From contig CAJHZI010000206.1 of assembly GCA_905160935.1 (NCBI GenBank), positions 228,501 to 292,500 of the forward strand: 64,000 nt of DNA, read 5' to 3'. Source of the stretch: Enchytraeus crypticus. Lineage: Eukaryota > Annelida > Clitellata > Enchytraeida > Enchytraeidae. The notes below the pieces were generated by a model that was not told the DNA's origin, did no database searches, and saw nothing but the letters and a program-made list of their open reading frames with translations. A program made the position numbers and the translations under genes. Positions 25,086-64,000 of the stretch are shown in pieces (within the stretch, counting starts at the first letter, position 1; each line of letters opens with the position of its first letter).

Positions 25086-25658
25086 AGACATATTATTGCA
25101 TTAGTGATACATATTAAGTCATTAGATTTGGGCTCCATACAAATTTCATTGGCCTGCCGTTAGTGCCTTCATATATTTCAATATTTGTAATCAATTTTTC
25201 TTTCTTTTATTTTTATTAATTACGATGAAATATTATTTATTTTTGTTGTTGGGCATTGTTGTGTATTTATAATAAATACTACAATGTGAAGCAATGTTAG
25301 ACTGTTTGTGTAAATAATTGATCATATATCTGGTCATTTTATTCATTTTTTTAATAATTTAATATACTCAACTTTCGCGTGCTAATATTCAAAGGAACAG
25401 AATTTAAGACTCAAAGTTAAAATTTAATAAAATTTTAACTTTACAGTAGCGAATATATTACTTTTACACGGAAGTTTTATCCTCCATGTTTTATTTACAT
25501 TATGCTTCGATTTGTAAACAAATAATAATAAATAGAAACACCTGTAATAAATCCCTTCGAAAACTTTTAATATATACTGCCTGTAGTTTAGTTAATTGCA
25601 GAGATTATCTTCGTCTTAAATATTCCTCCAGTACAGCGGTTGTCGTAAAGAAGTAAGA
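25086..25658. other. AT-rich region upstream of the MTMR first exon
   Basis: Unique sequence and the likely place for the promoter and 5' UTR. No TATA box or CpG-rich stretch stands out. Confidence 0.4.
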
Positions 25659-56381
<30,723 letters not shown>

Positions 56382-56394
56382 GTGAGCACCCCTT

Positions 56395-57045
56395 GTCTGT
56401 CGTTATAACATCTCTTGATAAAATCTCCTGATAAAATCTCCTGATAAAATCTCCTGATAAAATCTCCTGATAAAATCTCCTGATAAAATCTCCTGATAAA
56501 ATCTCTTTATAAAATCTTTTAATAAAATCTTTTTATATAATCAATCAATCAATAAAAATTTAGTGTCCGGTTCCTCGCCATAAGGCAATGTCAGGAACGT
56601 CTCTTTCAGACTCTACACAAACAGGCGCCAAAGCACCACACGATGACGACTGAGTACACAGAGACCACAAGAGAAAACGAGATCAAAACAGTGCAAGTCC
56701 AAGATCTAAGGCAAGCGGGTCAAATATACATAGCCTTAGACCTATTGCGGAAAGAGATGGGTTTTAGCTTGTCATGGAAAGTACCAATACAATTACAAGA
56801 TCGAAGATCTTGTGGCAGAGATTAGTTCCCTAGTTCCCTAGTTCCATACTGTCGGAGCAGTAAACATGAAGGAAAAATGAGGAAAACATAATCTTTTGAT
56901 AAAATCTCTTTATATAATCTTTTGATAAAACCACTTCATAAGTTCTCATTGTAAAATCTCTTCTATGACATTACTTAATAGAATCGCGTTATAACACGTC
57001 TTGATAAAATCTCCTAATAAAATTATTTGATAAAATCTGGTGCAT
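56395..57045. repeat. 13-bp minisatellite ctcctgataaaat, split by SINE-F
   Basis: About ten units begin 20 bases after the MTMR exon 2 donor (56405-56535). Related units (atctcttgataaa and similar) resume at about 56885 after the SINE-F insertion. Confidence 0.9.
56540..56835 (-). repeat. SINE-F copy
   Basis: Inverted, full length: (AATC)n, cctcgccataaggcaatgtc, ggcgccaaagcaccacacga, gtccaagatctaaggcaagc. Confidence 0.93.
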
Positions 57046-57074
57046 TATATAATTATAACAATATGAAATCAGCG

Positions 57075-57245
57075 ACGAGTTGTTTACTTTGGCACGTGTC
57101 ATATGTAAGAGACAAAAGCTGAGGAAATCAACGGGAAACCACAACAGAAGCCATATTTTTTCCAAGCTACTGGAGACATAAGATATGGATAAGGCATAGC
57201 TTTTTGTGAAGGGATTAAGTTGTTGATTTATGTATCTTTTCATTC
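57075..57245 (+). repeat. SINE-D copy
   Basis: gaggaaatcaacgggaaacc, aagctactggagacataaga, gggattaagttgttgattta. Confidence 0.85.
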
Positions 57246-57274
57246 AACAAATTTCATTCAAACAACAAGAGTCT

Positions 57275-57548
57275 CGTCTCTCCAGTGTACTGCCAAGTGG
57301 CAGGTCCATTGTATATATTCATTCTCTAAGTCTGCATGCGCCATAATGGGCACTCCATAGATCAACTGGCTAATCCCTTTACAAAGGCTATGTCTTATCC
57401 ACACCTTAATGCAGCCTACAGTTTGGGAATAATATGGCGTCTGAGGTGGTTTCCCGTTGTCTTCCTCAGTTCTTGCTCAGTAGCCTCTTATGCCACGTGC
57501 AGTTTACGATTGGTCTATTCTTCAGCGTCCCGGACACAGCACAATTTA
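57275..57548 (-). repeat. SINE-D copy, full length
   Basis: Inverted: gtgtactgccaagtggcagg, gatcaactggctaatccctt, ggtttcccgttgtcttcctc, atgccacgtgcagtttacga, ending with the head complement tcccggacacagcac. Faces the copy at 57075. Confidence 0.92.
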
Positions 57549-58030
57549 AAAAAGATAAAGATAATACAATGAGTCTATATTCTCTTTAAAATCAGAGAAT
57601 CTTATTCAATTTGCCGTGTCACATTATTAAATATTATTTTTCCTGGTTAAGTATGTTTTTGTTTACTATTATTGTGACTAGAGAGACAAATAGAAAAGTT
57701 TGAAAATTTAAAGGCACATAGTGTGTTGTCGTCACTTAGGCATTTTTGTGTGCCATTTTTGTTTGCATATTTGACATATTTGTTTATTGTTCTCTATAAT
57801 TGTTACCTTGTTACTTTCATTTGCATCTTTGTTGCTATATAAATAAACAACTGAGAAAATGTAAGAACAAATTTTAGCAATAGTATAGTTTGCAATCGTT
57901 GTGGAAATGTTTAAACTATTCTTGCACTTACCTGCATGCTGACGCTAAATACTGACGTCTTGATTTATTACCCATACGTGGAACCTACTTCTGCTTGGAT
58001 AAATTCCTTCCAATCTTGTTATACCATCTG
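57549..58030. other. MTMR intron 2 spacer
   Basis: AT-rich unique sequence; I looked for the next MTMR exon and did not find it. Confidence 0.45.
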
Positions 58031-58049
58031 TCAATCTACCTCCTGCTCT

Positions 58050-58115
58050 ATCTCCTTCTTTCTCTCTCTTTCTCGCTCTCTCTGTGTGTCTGTCTGTATC
58101 TCTGTCTCTCTGTCT

Positions 58116-58156
<41 letters not shown>

Positions 58157-58225
58157 AAGTATGATTTACTTACAATGGTTATATTCACTTTGTATTTACT
58201 TGTAGCTGATTGTACTTTCAATCAG

Positions 58226-58257
<32 letters not shown>

Positions 58258-58258
58258 A
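58050..58258. repeat. CT-rich tracts
   Basis: Two (CT)n blocks separated by about 70 bases. Confidence 0.93.
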
Positions 58259-58775
58259 TTAGTTCTTTGTCTAACGGCATATCCTTGACGTAAAACTTCT
58301 TCACTTTTCATTATCGGCTTCTCTTCATATATTCGTTTCTCATTCACTTGTCAATTCAGGCGCAGTTGAAATTTTTGATCAGTGTAGTAACACTAAGAAC
58401 TGAAAAAATGAATGGAAATAGGATAGATAGGAAAGGAATGTCTGTTTATTGGTAGCGCAGTCTGATTTTCTGTTCAATGGGAAATATATTTTCCTTTTTC
58501 TGGTCATTTGATATACTAGATAGCCTGCAGGAGACCACAGATATAAATTAATTCAAGGCATAAAGTGGTGGGCCTATAGATTATTCCTGAATTTTCAAAT
58601 ATTTTATTGAAATTATTACAATTGATTGTTGAATACCATGCGCATAAATGAAAATAACTAAAAGTTGATCTTCGCATGATTTTCAAAGTAGTTTTTAGCA
58701 CGCGTGGTGTTTAGTGTGTACGAAGTATGTAAAATTGAGTACTGAAAGATAATTGCTTGCACTATGCTTGTTCCG

Positions 58776-58882
58776 TCCCCAACAGCACGCATCTGTAGAG
58801 ATGTGTGCTGTTGGGGACGTCCCTGACATCATCCCTGGATGAGGAAACGGACGTTAAACCTTTATTGTTATTGTTATTATTC
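58776..58882 (+). repeat. SINE-G copy starting with a 20-bp hairpin
   Basis: gtccccaacagcacgcatct is followed within five bases by its near complement agatgtgtgctgttggggac, then cctgacatcatccctgga and the (ATT)n-like tail. Confidence 0.9.
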
Positions 58883-59219
58883 CGCCGGCGCCTAAGTGTC
58901 CTGCTCGACAGCTTGTCATCGACGAGCAGAGCTCTAGATTTGAATCCTAAACCTGCTGATCAGTTTTCGAACAGCTTGCCAACAGGTTCAGAATGTAGAA
59001 AGATTATTTTGCTATCTTTCGTAGCAATTCCGCAATTTCTGCTTCTGACGGTTTTTACGAATACAGGCAGTGACCGGTGTATTCCCTAGTTTTTCGGATT
59101 CTTAGCTGCAAACTAAACACTTCCTGATTTACTTCCTCCTCTTCTATTCTCACAAATGCTTCCAGTCTTGCAGATCTACGACAGGCACCTGTTTCACATG
59201 AGACGATTAGGGACTGGAT

Positions 59220-59555
59220 GATTATATGGCTATAAACCTCTAGCTGCACGTGTCCTAAGAGGCCGAATAACTAGAGACTTGGCAGAAAACTGAGAAAAGC
59301 AATGGAAAATCACCTCGGAGCCTATTTTTTCCCAAGATGATGGCTACATTATGGTTTGATGAAGGCTACATTATGGTTTGATAAAGGCTACGTTATGATT
59401 TCATGAAGACTTGGTTTTTGTGATTGGATTCTTTGATTAATCAAATGCCTTTACTGTGTTTGACTGTATGTGACTGACTATATGTGGAACTGTCTATATG
59501 TAGAAATATGTACCTTGGATCTGCCACTTGGCAGAACATGAGAGAGAAATTTATG
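59220..59555 (+). repeat. SINE-D copy
   Basis: tgcacgtgtcctaagaggcc, aagcaatggaaaatcacctc, then a tripled ggctacattatggtttgat segment (59340-59405), ending accttggatctgccacttgg. Confidence 0.85.
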
Positions 59556-60230
59556 ACACCACACATCCAGTCGAATTTCTATTTGGCTAACTTGTGTAAC
59601 AATTCATGAATACAACTCACGAACACTACAAATACTGACTAATTTGTTTAAATTTAAACTATAGTTTATGCACATTTAATACCGTTCTTCGCTTTTTTTA
59701 TGATCGAGACTTCTTTGTTAAGGAATCGATGAAAATACTGGCACTATTGTTGATGCTTAAAAATCTTGAGAATGGTTAATCCATTAATGTAGAAATTGAT
59801 AAAATTTGTAAAAACAATTGAAAATATCTTAGAAATCCTATCTTCTTTTGTATTTGGATGCTAAATAATTTCTTGCCATAAATATAGATTTTCTCATATT
59901 TGCTGCTTCCTATTCCATATGGACAATGGGAATATGGGTCAGAAAGTGAAAGCATTGAATGGAACAAATGAAAAATAAAAAAGTGAAAGCAGAGTCTGTC
60001 GTAAAGTTTTTGGATTGAAGTGGCATTGAAAGCCTGATATATAGAGATGGGACACATTTGAATAGAACAACTTTTGACAAAAGCAATAGCTTCCCTTTTG
60101 TTGTTCCTCTCTGCGAAAACCTGAGCTTCAGTTAACTTTAAACGAGCTCTTCTTGTTCTCAAATGTAACGATTGTAATAGCGAAATTTGTAACTTAAACT
60201 TCGAAGTACTCATCTAGCTTAAAGTTGCAG
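59556..60230. other. Spacer around the unassigned frame
   Basis: Unique AT-rich sequence without repeats. Confidence 0.4.
59776..60213 (-). CDS. Unassigned 145-codon open frame
   Basis: A single uninterrupted frame in non-repetitive sequence. The N-terminal third is basic (LHLRTRRARLKLTEAQVFAE), the rest rich in Phe, Ile, Tyr and Ser. I recognise no family, it has no obvious splice or polyadenylation context, and it lies in the MTMR intron on the other strand. It may be chance. Confidence 0.12.
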   Translation of the reverse strand: MSTSKFKLQISLLQSLHLRTRRARLKLTEAQVFAERNNKREAIAFVKSCSIQMCPISIYQAFNATSIQKLYDRLCFHFFIFHLFHSMLSLSDPYSHCPYGIGSSKYEKIYIYGKKLFSIQIQKKIGFLRYFQLFLQILSISTLMD

Positions 60231-60239
60231 TTTACTATT

Positions 60240-60480
60240 GAATGAATAAATTAATGAATGAATTAATGAATGATGATGATGATAATAATAATAATAAATA
60301 AAAAAACATAATAATAATAATAAATAAATAAACAATAATAAATCAAAGTAATAATAACTTAACGTCAGTTTTTTCATAACAAGGACGACAGAGACGTCTC
60401 GGCTTCACATCTCGACGTCCCTGACATGATCCTTGTATGAGGAAACGGACGTTAAACCTTTACTATTATTATTATGTCCC
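60240..60480. repeat. Two SINE-G ends in opposite orientation
   Basis: (AAT)n with aacttaacgtcagttttttc, gacgacagagacgtctcggc (inverted copy), then atctcgacgtccctgacatg, gatccttgtatgaggaaac (direct copy) and (ATT)n: an inverted pair sharing one core. Confidence 0.85.
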
Positions 60481-61464
60481 TACAAATCGATTCATCTCGA
60501 GTGATTTGAAGAGTCGTGTTAATAAGAAAATGAACAAGAATAAAAGATAATATTAGTCGTATGAAGAATGAAGTAAACTCGTAAACTGTAAAGGTATCAT
60601 AAATATGCATTTGGCACTATAGGTGTACATATAACGCTTGAAAATATAATTTGTATCAGAAAGATTTACACTAAACTTAATCGGGTACAGTGATATTTAT
60701 AATAGAATTTTAATTATACAATGTTTCAGAAATTTTTTATTATTTTTGTGCATTTTAGAAAGAATGAAGTCAAATTGTGACGTAGTACTGTAATATTAAA
60801 ATTACAGAAATTGCTACAGATTTAAGGCTGCCACAGTTGAATTTCTTCAACTTCTTTCAATTTTTTTTCAATTTTTCTATTGGAATTACGCCTATTGCTC
60901 AGGCCTTGTGTAACAATGGAATCAGTATCCCGCTGCCGGAAGTCCAAGAACAAGCATTAATTAATAAGCGGAGAGGGACTGTGATGTCACCACTCATAGT
61001 CGTTAGTTTTTATGATCCAGTTTTCAAGAGATTTCCACTCTACCTCTCAGTGCTGAAGTAATCATAAAAGTGTGAAACTGTTCTCAATGAGAAAACTCAT
61101 CTACCAACTTATGCATTATTTATCAGTGAGGTGTATGTCTGCTTTGCCACCTAGTGTGCATTTGAATTCTTTAAAATCAATTCTAATTTGTCTTTCTTGT
61201 TGTTGTTTCATTTTTAATTATTTATCTGCTTGATTAGTATGTCAAGAAGATAAATAAGTTTTGGTTTATGTGATAAGCAGTAAGTCATCGTTTCTAATCA
61301 GTTTATCAACCCATCACTCTGTCCTTTGTAGTACTGAGACTAACACTATAGTGTAAGCTATATTGCATAATACCTAAGTAATAGTAATACATTTTCATTG
61401 CTTTGTCTTGATACCCCACGTTTACATTGTTATACTGTACGTATATCGTATATATTTATAATGA
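60481..61464. other. Spacer
   Basis: No exon supported. Confidence 0.45.
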
Positions 61465-61950
61465 TTCTCAACATTCAACACGCATCAGAATATTCGATAA
61501 GGCATCAGAATATTCAATAAGGCAGCAGAATATTCAATAAGGCATCAGAATGTTCGATAAGGCATCAGAATATTCAATAAGGCCTCATAATATCCGATAA
61601 GGCATCAGAATATTCAATAAGGCATCAGAATATTCGATAAGGCATCAGAATATTCGATAAGGCATCAGAATATTCAATAAGGCAGCAGAATATTCGATAA
61701 GGCATCAGAAAATTCAATAAAGCAGCAGAATATTCGATAAGGCATCAGAATATTCGATAAGGCATCAGAATATTCAATAGGCACCAGAACATTCAATATG
61801 GCAGCAGAACATTCAGTAAAGCATCAGAATATTCAATAAGGCAGCAGAATATTCAATAAGGCAATAGAATATTATAAAAGGAATCAGAATATTCAGTAAA
61901 GCACCAGAATGTTCAATAGAGTACCAGAATACTCAGTAAGGCATCAAAAC
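61465..61950 (+). repeat. 21-bp minisatellite ggcatcagaatattcaataag, about 23 units
   Basis: Units vary (gcatcag or gcagcag; attcaat or attcgat) and decay toward the right. It is the complement of the array at 62705. Confidence 0.95.
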
Positions 61951-62104
61951 ATATTTCTATTAACTGTGCTTTTTCTTATGATTACTATCAATACCATGTA
62001 GCGGCGCAGCGCTGTTAGTGTTCTCGCCATCTAACGAGAGGATCTAAATGTGCTTCAGAATTTTTAGCCAGAACTTCTTAAGCTATTGTTTTTATTACTG
62101 TTTT

Positions 62105-62260
62105 GATCTCGCTTTCTCTTGTGGTCTCTGTGTACTCAGTCGTCATCGTGTGGTGCTTTGGCGCCTGTTTGTGTAGTGTCTGCAAGAGACGGCCGTGACA
62201 TTGCCTTATGGCGAGGAACCGGACGTTAAATTCTTATTGATTGATTGATTGATTGATTAA
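62105..62260 (+). repeat. SINE-F copy, direct
   Basis: tcgtcatcgtgtggtgcttt, ggcgcctgtttgtgtagtgt, ccttatggcgaggaaccgga, then ttgattgattgatt. It lies between the two inverted arrays. Confidence 0.93.
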
Positions 62261-62704
62261 CATCCTATTACTATTTCACTAATATCTTTTATAAAATAGA
62301 AATTAACTTGCTTAAGACTGTTTCCTATGCGATTTTACAATATTTTTGTTTTTCTAAACTTCCACCACGTGAAGAGGTGGATCGCCTGCTGAAATAGTTG
62401 AACTGATTGTGTATGCAATTACCTAAGGTCAGATTTTATGTTAGCTGAGGATCACTGGAGGTAATTAAGCCTTTGACTCGGAAGCAAATGGGACTTGGTC
62501 CTCTGGAGTCGTTTTAATGCTGCTACTGTTTCACCACGAACATCGAGGACATTTTCTCATTATTTTAAGAGCAGCCTGAATTTGGAGATAGCTGTGAGTG
62601 TGCTGATGACGAGGAAGTTATGAGTTTTTTTTGGAAGGAAATCTTAGTATATATTTATAACGATTCGCAGTCTCAAAATCTCAGTTACTAAAAATATGTT
62701 CTTA
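62261..62704. other. Spacer between the inverted arrays
   Basis: agtatatatttataacgattc at about 62646 repeats cgtatatatttataatgattc at about 61447, which borders the left array. Confidence 0.5.
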
Positions 62705-63365
62705 TGCCCTATTGAACATTCTGCTGCGCTACTGAATATTCTGCTGCCCTATTGAACATTCTGCTGCGTTACTGAATATTCTGCTGCCCTATTGAACATT
62801 CTGCTGCGTTACTGAATATTCTGCTGCCCTATTGAACATTCTGCTGCGTTTCTGAATATTCTGCTGCCCTATTGAACATTCTGCTGCGTTTCTGAATATT
62901 CTGCTGCCCTATTGAACATTCTGCTGCGTTACTGAATATTCTGCTGCCCTATTGAACATTCTGCTGCGTTACTGAATATTCTGCTGCCCTATTGAACATT
63001 CTGCTGCGTTACTGAATATTCTGCTGCCCTATTGAACATTCTGCTGCGTTACTGAATATTCTGCTGCCCTATTGAACATTCTGCTGCGTTACTGAATATT
63101 CTGCTGCCCTATTGAACATTCTGCTGCGTTACTGAATATTCTGCTGCCCTATTGAACATTCTGCTGCGTTACTGAATATTCTGTTGCCCTATTGAACATT
63201 CTGCTGCGTTACTGAATATTCTGCTGCCCTATTGAACATTCTGCTGCGTTACTGAATATTCTGCTGCCCTATTGAACATTCTGCTGCGTTACTGAATATT
63301 CTGCTGCCCTATTGAACATTCTGCTGCCTTATTGAATGTTCTGCTTCCTTATTGAATATTCTGCA
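62705..63365 (-). repeat. 40-bp minisatellite, about 16 units, inverted relative to 61465
   Basis: The higher-order unit is ctgctgcgttactgaatatt plus ctgctgccctattgaacatt. Each half is a diverged complement of aataaggcagcagaatattc from the array at 61465; the last units (ctgccttattgaatgttctg) show it most clearly. Confidence 0.96.
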
Positions 63366-63559
63366 ATCGAATCGCTTACTTTTGTTTAAGATGGATTGTG
63401 AGTTCGGATCTGAGCGAGTTTAACGGTAATTTATTTCACTTCGCAATGGCTCTGTGACTTCTGCACAAAATTGTATTTATTGACTTCACATTTCAATAGT
63501 GTTTTCAAATGTTAGGGTATTCAGAGTCTTTGCTCTTCTTTCCTGTTTAGTTTCTATAT

Positions 63560-63905
63560 TGAGGCTGTTGCATATGCAAGGGTTTTTGCAAACGTTTCAT
63601 GTCTTATTAGATTTCTATGTGAAGATTGTAGTGGATGCAGGTTGTTTGCAAATGTTTCATGCCTTCCTACGTGAAGAATGTATTGGATACAGGTTGTTTG
63701 TAAATGCTTCCTGTGTTAGATTTCTACGTGAAGATTGTAGTGACTACAGGGTGTTTGTAAATGTTTCCTGTGTTATTTTTCTACGTGAAGGTTGTTGTAG
63801 ATACAGGGTATTTGTAAATGTTTCGTGTGTTAGATTTCTACGTGAAGATTGTAGTAGCTACGGGGTGTTTGTAAATGTTTCGTGTGTTAGATTTCTATTA
63901 AAGCT
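63560..63905. repeat. 57-bp minisatellite, about six units
   Basis: Unit contains gtgttagatttctacgtgaa, gattgtagtg and tacagggtgtttgtaaatg. Because 57 is 19 codons, a 136-codon frame stays open (63499-63909) with repeated FVNVSC and RFLRED. I take this as a consequence of the period, not evidence of a gene. Confidence 0.9.
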
Positions 63906-64000
63906 CTAATTATCATCGGATGCTCGCTTGTTTTACACAACAAGTCCATTAGAGAACGGAATTCTAGCTCAGACTGCCGTTCCGTCTAAGAAATTATGTA

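Noticed and set aside
59776-60213. Confident gene call for the 145-codon minus-strand frame
   Set aside because: No family recognised, no exon context and AT-rich composition. Kept only as a low-confidence frame.
61081-61464. Next MTMR exon
   Set aside because: I looked for the continuation of PH-GRAM (a WIL-H-I, LPLTT-GCPL type sequence after KEIW) from 56382 to the end and found no open segment with suitable splice sites.

Overview
The window is nuclear DNA from an invertebrate animal. It has split genes with GT-AG introns, AT-rich non-coding DNA, several families of short retroposons (tRNA-headed and 5S rRNA-headed SINEs), RTE-like and Jockey-like LINE remnants, mariner and hAT DNA transposons, and many minisatellites. 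The phylum cannot be fixed from the sequence alone. Nothing prokaryotic was seen. Most open frames of 60-180 codons here are simple repeats or transposon debris.

Two conserved genes can be identified, both on the + strand. The first is a complete ZW10 gene (7111-21324): ten exons whose phases all fit, giving about 841 codons that follow vertebrate ZW10 (about 780 residues) from end to end. ZW10 is the Dsl1-family subunit shared by the kinetochore RZZ complex and the ER tethering complex with RINT1 and NAG. The second is the 5' end of a myotubularin-related phosphoinositide 3-phosphatase of the MTMR6/7/8 group: an 8-codon first exon at 25659-25682 and a PH-GRAM exon at 56265-56381, about 30.6 kb apart, with the rest of the gene beyond the window. 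Inside that intron lies an orphan GC-rich coding exon (41797-42135) from an unrecognised gene. A tentative two-exon gene for a 61-residue protein lies at 551-1748.

Layout: 1-1913 small gene carrying an RTE fragment in its intron; 1914-7110 SINEs and a 44-bp tandem repeat; 7111-21324 ZW10; 21325-25658 a SINE-rich spacer; 25659 to the end, the MTMR gene. Its giant intron is filled with SINEs, two hAT elements (42328-43047 and 52608-55356), LINE fragments and many tandem arrays. The window closes with two minisatellite arrays of one family in opposite orientation (61465-61950 and 62705-63365).

The most unusual pattern is in ZW10. Its exon-intron junctions have been duplicated again and again inside the introns: the exon 3 donor (second copy 9703), the exon 4 acceptor with the first exon bases (about 20 copies, 10270-10694), the exon 7 acceptor with 47 exon bases (15880), the last 54 bases of exon 7 as a phase-preserving extra exon with its own AG and GT (17856-17909), and the exon 8 acceptor (three copies, 18790-18912). 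Intron 7 also holds about 47 copies of a donor-like CAG/GTGAAT unit. The SINE families are modular: unrelated heads share bodies, and one family shares its 3' end with the resident RTE LINE. All identifications come from reading the sequence and from remembered family features; no search or expression data were available.
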